In this document: piece after piece, positions 60,463-64,000 of the stretch
Numbering within the stretch: position 1 is the stretch's first letter
Layout: each line of letters opens with the position of its first letter
Assembly: GCF_013408685.1 (NCBI RefSeq)
Contig: NZ_JACBZY010000001.1
Span: 1 to 64,000 of the forward strand
Direction of reading: 5' to 3'
DNA length: 64,000 nucleotides
DNA from: Schumannella luteola
GTDB lineage: Bacteria; Actinomycetota; Actinomycetes; Actinomycetales; Microbacteriaceae
Notes under the pieces: generated by a model
Database searches by the model: none
The model's input: the letters and a program-made list of their open reading frames with translations, nothing else
Told to the model about the DNA's origin: nothing
Made by a program: the position numbers and the translations under genes

Positions 60463-60984
60463 ATGAGCTCCGCCGCCGACCTGCTGCGCGCCCTGATGCG
60501 CGAGACCCCCGACTTCCCCGAACCGGGGGTGCTGTTCCGCGATCTGACTCCGGTGCTCGCCGACGGCGTCGCTCTCGCCGCGCTCGCCGACGAGCTGGCT
60601 GCGCCGTTCGGCGACGCCTACGACGTGGTCGCCGGCCTCGAGGCGCGCGGCTTCCCCCTGGCCGCCGCGATCGCGGCCCGAACCGGCCGCGGCATGCTGC
60701 TCGTGCGCAAGGCCGGCAAGCTGCCGGGCCCGGTGCTCTCGGAGGACTACGGGCTCGAGTACGGCACCGACGTCCTCGAGCTGCGCGCCGACCTGCTGCC
60801 GGCTGGAACACGCGTGCTGGTCGTCGATGACGTGCTCGCCACCGGAGGAACCGTCGCCGCCGCGCACCGGCTCATCCGCGCAGCGGGATGGACCCTCGCC
60901 GGCACCGCCGTCGCCCTCGAGCTCGCCGAGCTCGGCGGTCGCGCACGCGTCGACGCCACCATCCACGCGGTGCTGACGGTGTGA
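60463..60984 (+). CDS. apt: Adenine phosphoribosyltransferase
   Basis: 173-aa purine-salvage enzyme that makes AMP from adenine and PRPP. It shows the family start TPDFPEPGVLFRDLTPVLAD, then VAGLEARGFPLAAAIAARTG, RKAGKLPGPVLSEDYGLEYG and the PRPP loop VLVVDDVLATGGTVAAAHRL. Normal length. ATG lies 6 nt after TAGCCT (60451-60456), so leaderless. Stand-alone here, without relA or secF neighbours that often accompany it. Confidence 0.96.
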   Translation: MSSAADLLRALMRETPDFPEPGVLFRDLTPVLADGVALAALADELAAPFGDAYDVVAGLEARGFPLAAAIAARTGRGMLLVRKAGKLPGPVLSEDYGLEYGTDVLELRADLLPAGTRVLVVDDVLATGGTVAAAHRLIRAAGWTLAGTAVALELAELGGRARVDATIHAVLTV

Positions 60985-61049
60985 GCCGGCGACCGCCGAC
61001 GCCCTGACGCCCTCGGCATCGCAGGAGACAGGACAGCGGCTCCGCGACC

Positions 61050-61079
61050 TTGACAGGTGACTGACCAGTCACCTAATTT
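61050..61079 (+). promoter_or_regulatory. ArsR promoter with a 20-bp palindrome between -35 and -10
   Basis: TTGACA (61050-61055), 18-bp spacer, TAATTT (61074-61079), then 6 nt to the GTG. The spacer is filled by AGGTGACTGACCAGTCACCT (61055-61074), a palindrome with 9-bp arms. A regulator bound there would block RNA polymerase directly. Confidence 0.8.
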
Positions 61080-61085
61080 GACGGC

Positions 61086-61418
61086 GTGGACACCGACCTC
61101 GTGATCGCGGCGATCGCGGATCCCTCGCGACGCCGGATCCTCGACGCCCTCCGGCTCCGCGACGGGCAGAGCGTCGGCGAGCTCACCGAGGCTCTCGCAC
61201 CGCTCGGCCGGCACGCAGTGCTGAAGCACGTCGGCGTGCTGGAGTCCGCCGGCCTGATCGTGTCGCAGAAGCAGGGCCGTGTGCGCCGGTGCCACCTCAA
61301 CGCCGTGCCGATCGTGCAGCTCGCCGAGCGCTGGATCGACGACTTCGGCGCCCGCGCCTCCGCGGGCCTGCTCGCACTCAAGTCCGACCTGGAGAAGGAG
61401 AAGCACCATGACCGCTGA
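61086..61418 (+). CDS. ArsR-family transcriptional regulator
   Basis: 110-aa winged-helix repressor. The helix-turn-helix region is PSRRRILDALRLRDGQSVGE plus HAVLKHVGVLESAGLIVSQK. The metal-binding ELCVCDL Cys motif of ArsR/SmtB sensors is absent, so this is the non-metal SRPBCC-associated group. The stop overlaps the next start by 11 bp. It is probably autoregulated through the palindrome in its own promoter. GTG start, leaderless. Confidence 0.92.
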   Translation: MDTDLVIAAIADPSRRRILDALRLRDGQSVGELTEALAPLGRHAVLKHVGVLESAGLIVSQKQGRVRRCHLNAVPIVQLAERWIDDFGARASAGLLALKSDLEKEKHHDR

Positions 61419-62268
61419 TCGCATCTACGAGGTCGAGGTCGCCGCCGACGCCGAGACGGCGTGGGCGGCGCTCACCGAGCCCGAGACGGTGCACCGGTAC
61501 TACTACGGCACGGCTCCCCGCACGACCTGGGAGGTCGGCTCCCCCATCGAGTTCGTCGACGGCGACGGTGACGTGCAGATCACCGGCGAGGTGCTGGAGC
61601 ACGAGCCGCCGCGCCGTCTCGCCCACAGCTTCGTCGCCACCTGGTACGGCGAGCCCGACGATCAGGGATCCCTGCACTGGACCATCACCCCGACCGCGAC
61701 CGGATGCCGGGTCACGCTGGTGCATCGAGGCGCACGAGCGCAGACCCGCGAGGGCTCGGAGACCGCCGACGGCTCACGGCACATCATCGACGCCCTGAAG
61801 TCCCTGCTCGACGGGCCGGACATCTCATCCTCGATCGTGATCGACGCGCCGCTCGAGCGGGTCTGGGACGCCATCGTCGACTCCGCGGCATTCGGCGCCT
61901 GGTTCGGCGCCGAATTCGACGGCCCGTTCGAGGTCGGCGCCACCACGACCGGTCGGATCCGCCCGACCGCGGTCGACCCCGAGGTCGCGGCCGCGCAGGA
62001 GCCCCACCGGGGCGCGCCGCTCGTGCTGCATGTCACCGCGATCGAGCCGCGGTCGCGCTTCGCCTTCCGCTGGCATCCGATCGACGGGGAGGACGCGACC
62101 ACCACGGTCGAAGTGATCGTCGAGGAGGCAGCGGAAGGCACCCTCGTCACGTTCACCGAGAACGGCTTCGACGCCCTGCCCGAGGATCGGCGCACGGCCG
62201 CGCGCGAGGGCAACGAGGGCGGTTGGGATGCGCAGACCCGGCTGCTCGCGGGCTACCTGGCGGCCTGA
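61408..62268 (+). CDS. Tandem SRPBCC (AHSA1-like) domain protein
   Basis: 286-aa protein with two SRPBCC/AHSA1 folds. The first (about 1-135) opens IYEVEVAADAETAWAALTEP and contains YYGTAPRTTWEVGSPIEFVD. The second (about 143-286) opens SSIVIDAPLERVWDAIVDSA and contains FGAWFGAEFDGPFEVGA. AHSA1-like proteins bind hydrophobic ligands in a helix-grip cavity, and pairing with ArsR regulators is common. Usually the two domains are separate proteins. ATG at 61408 overlaps the ArsR stop, giving coupling. Ligand unknown. Confidence 0.9.
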   Translation: MTADRIYEVEVAADAETAWAALTEPETVHRYYYGTAPRTTWEVGSPIEFVDGDGDVQITGEVLEHEPPRRLAHSFVATWYGEPDDQGSLHWTITPTATGCRVTLVHRGARAQTREGSETADGSRHIIDALKSLLDGPDISSSIVIDAPLERVWDAIVDSAAFGAWFGAEFDGPFEVGATTTGRIRPTAVDPEVAAAQEPHRGAPLVLHVTAIEPRSRFAFRWHPIDGEDATTTVEVIVEEAAEGTLVTFTENGFDALPEDRRTAAREGNEGGWDAQTRLLAGYLAA

Positions 62269-62328
62269 GCCGCGCCGCTCTCGCGTCCCGGCCGTGCGCC
62301 GACCGCGGCGCTCATGCCCTGGGAACGA

Positions 62329-62365
62329 CGAAGGCCCCGGGATCTCAGAGATCCCGGGGCCTTCG
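62329..62365. terminator. Strong bidirectional terminator hairpin between SRPBCC gene and tRNA-Ser
   Basis: CGAAGGCCCCGGGATCT-CAG-AGATCCCGGGGCCTTCG, 17-bp perfect arms (62329-62345 and 62349-62365) and a 3-nt loop. It starts 2 nt past the tRNA CCA end. No T-run is needed at this stability. Confidence 0.9.
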
Positions 62366-62367
62366 AC

Positions 62368-62457
62368 TGGCGGTACCGGTGGGATTTGAACCCACGGATG
62401 GCTTGCACCATCACATGTTTTCGAGACATGCTCCTTCGGCCGCTCGGACACGGTACC
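62368..62457 (-). tRNA. tRNA-Ser (anticodon CGA)
   Basis: 90-nt tRNA read on the minus strand. Acceptor arms GGTACCG/CGGTACC, discriminator G and encoded CCA. D-arm TGTCCGAGCGGCCGAAGGAGC, anticodon stem CATGT/ACATG with loop CTCGAAA (anticodon CGA, codon UCG), a long variable arm (GATGGTGCAAGCCATC region) as in all class II serine tRNAs, and T-arm GTGGGTTCAAATCCCAC. TAGACT (62465-62470) lies 7 nt upstream of the 5' end as a likely -10. Confidence 0.96.
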
Positions 62458-62708
62458 GCCGACGAGTCTAGCCCAGACCGGAGGGTGGTCGTGACCACGC
62501 GGTCGCAGCCCTCACCCCTCGACGCGGACGCACCCGCGGGTCTAGGTTCGATTCGTCCCCCGTTCGGGGGCCACCCGAGCGATGCCGCCGCCGCTGCACG
62601 GCCCCGACTTCCCGCTCGGCGCGAGCCCGTCGGACGCCGGTCACACCACACCCACCACATCACCGGCAGAGCCCCGTGCGCACGCGGGGTCGACTCAGGG
62701 AGAGCTCC

Positions 62709-64000
62709 GTGACGTTCGTCCGATCCCACTCATCCGCCACCGAGGCCGCCGCGAGCGGCGCGACCGGCCCGAGCCGCACCCGCCGCGGCATCGCCGTCGC
62801 CGCGGCCGTCGCACTCGGCCTCGGCGCCGCGCTCACCGGCGCGACCGCCGCGCAGGCGCACGGCTCCGACCACGGCGGAGGGAGCGGAGGCGGCGGATAC
62901 GGCTCCGGCAGCAGCTCCTGGCCCGGCACCGCGGGCTGGGGCGTCGACGACCACGCCCTCACCCCGCGCACGAAGTTCACGATGAACCCCGACGGCTCGA
63001 GCGGCACGACGCAGGGCGGCGAGGGCATCCCGAACATCGACGTCGTCAAGAAGACCATCGCGACCTACTACGGCGACCCCGGCACGGGCATCGCGAACAA
63101 GACCGACTCGCCCTACATCCGCGAGATGGATGCGCTCACCGCCGCCGAGACCGCGAAGCTCAAGCCCGCCTACGACGCCGCGATCGCCGCCGGCCAGAAG
63201 CCCGCGATCGTGTTCGACGCCGACGACACCACGCTCTGGACCTACGACATGGAGGTCGCGGACATGAAGTTCGTCTTCGACCCCGTGAAGCAGGACGAGT
63301 GGGTGCAGGATGAGCGCTTCGCCGCGACGCCGGGCATGACGGCCTACGTGAAGGCCGCGAAAGATCTCGGCTTCACGATCTTCGGCCTCACCGGGCGCAA
63401 CGACGACCAGAAGGATGCCACGGTCGCCAACCTCGCGAAGGTCGGCTACGAGGGCTTCACCACCGCGGACTTCTTCACGAAGTGGACCGGCGTCGGCGCA
63501 TCCACCCAGCCCGACTACATCAGCTGCGCCACCGCGAAGTGCACCACGGTCGAGTACAAGGCCGGCACCCGCAAGCACATCGAGCAGGACCTCGGCTACA
63601 CGATCACGCTCAACGTCGGCGACCAGTTCAGCGACCTGCAGGGCGGCTTCGCCCAGCGCGCGCTCAAGCTGCCGAACCCGACCTACTACCTCCCGTCGGC
63701 GAACCTGCCGGGCGTGACCGAGCCGGCGCTCGCCCCGCGCATGCAGTTCACGATGGCGGCGGATGGGTCGAGCGGTGCGACGCAGGGCGGTGAGGGCATC
63801 CCCAACATCGACAGCGTCAAGTCGACCATCTACGCCTACTACGGCGACCCCGGCACGGGCATCGCGAACACGACCGACTCGCCCTACATCCGCGAGATGC
63901 GCTCGATCGTGTCGAAGCAGATCCCCCGCGTCGCAGCCGCCTGCTACCTCGGCAAGAAGCTGAAGAAGAACCCGGCGATCGTGCTGGATGCCGACGACAC
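62709..64000 (+). CDS. Secreted HAD-type acid phosphatase with two phosphatase units, partial (3' end beyond window)
   Basis: At least 430 residues; the window ends inside the second unit. Signal peptide RRGIAVAAAVALGLGAALTG with cleavage near AQAHG, then a Gly/Ser linker. Unit 1 (about 85-340) has the class B/C acid phosphatase motif VFDADDTTLW (Asp170, Asp172), then FGLTGRNDD and LNVGDQFSDLQGG. Unit 2 restarts near residue 345 and repeats FTMAADGSSGATQGGEGIPN and YYGDPGTGIAN almost word for word before VLDADDT. It should release phosphate from organic substrates outside the cell. GTG start with GGGAG upstream. Confidence 0.88.
   Translation, partial: MTFVRSHSSATEAAASGATGPSRTRRGIAVAAAVALGLGAALTGATAAQAHGSDHGGGSGGGGYGSGSSSWPGTAGWGVDDHALTPRTKFTMNPDGSSGTTQGGEGIPNIDVVKKTIATYYGDPGTGIANKTDSPYIREMDALTAAETAKLKPAYDAAIAAGQKPAIVFDADDTTLWTYDMEVADMKFVFDPVKQDEWVQDERFAATPGMTAYVKAAKDLGFTIFGLTGRNDDQKDATVANLAKVGYEGFTTADFFTKWTGVGASTQPDYISCATAKCTTVEYKAGTRKHIEQDLGYTITLNVGDQFSDLQGGFAQRALKLPNPTYYLPSANLPGVTEPALAPRMQFTMAADGSSGATQGGEGIPNIDSVKSTIYAYYGDPGTGIANTTDSPYIREMRSIVSKQIPRVAAACYLGKKLKKNPAIVLDADD

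Noticed and set aside
62545..62570. T-arm-like GGTTCGATTC followed by CCCCCG-TT-CGGGGG, as a tRNA remnant or attachment site
   Set aside because: No acceptor, D or anticodon arm can be folded around it, and no integrase or mobile gene lies nearby. Probably chance plus a small hairpin.

Overview
The window is high-GC actinobacterial chromosome. The partial 16S rRNA, the conserved actinobacterial rRNA leader motif, codon use, the DUF222-HNH protein, the LAXTG-type sortase signal and the frequent leaderless promoters all fit Micrococcales, most likely Microbacteriaceae. No phage, insertion sequence, plasmid or CRISPR signature was seen. The region reads as ordinary chromosome with many small regulator-plus-target modules.

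Layout. 1-1857: 5' part of a 16S rRNA gene on the minus strand and its leader. 1858-17370: a 1509-aa Ala/Pro/Ser-rich membrane protein, tyrS, a DUF2207 membrane protein, a MarR regulator, a RimB-like protease divergent from a RimK ligase with an extra C-terminal TrkA_C-like domain, a PEMT/ICMT-type methyltransferase, an SDR and an aldehyde dehydrogenase, and two small conserved proteins. 17371-28137: an OmpR-type two-component system, a secreted beta-helix protein, a HAD phosphatase, a GNAT enzyme, RibD_C/DHFR-like reductases (one frameshifted), a pentapeptide-repeat protein, a folE-folP-reductase operon and an RraA-like protein. 28138-42468: a DUF222/HNH nuclease, a divergent MFS/TetR efflux pair, an SGNH hydrolase, a small membrane protein-DesK-type kinase-NarL-type regulator operon, a secreted CocE/X-Pro peptidase divergent from a CPBP protease, and a 968-aa cell-wall-anchored protein.

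42626-50662 is the clearest functional unit: ROK regulator, sugar-binding lipoprotein, two permeases, GH4 glycosidase, BadF-type sugar kinase and secreted GH46 chitosanase. It matches the csnR-K layout known from Streptomyces, with a chitosanase gene attached at the end. It encodes the path from chitosan through oligosaccharide import to phosphorylated glucosamine. No transporter ATPase is encoded, so a shared MsiK-type ATPase elsewhere is expected.

50832-64000 holds small modules: a peptidase E-like protein, an alpha/beta hydrolase divergent from TetR with two tandem operators, a lipoprotein, a cupin plus quinone oxidoreductase, an HxlR regulator followed by an ECF41-type sigma factor and its NmrA-like partner, apt, an ArsR/SRPBCC pair with a palindrome inside the promoter, tRNA-Ser(CGA), and a secreted phosphatase with two HAD units that runs off the window.

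The most useful regulatory observations are: (i) a TANNNT box 6-7 nt upstream of the start codon in about seventeen genes, indicating leaderless transcription; (ii) the same GGTAGTGACG-NNN-YGTCAC palindrome before the two-component operon and in the adjacent peptidase/CPBP intergenic region, suggesting a local regulon; (iii) an ECF41-like promoter before the predicted sigma-factor target; (iv) a RecA-NDp (PafBC-type) motif before the DUF222/HNH gene.
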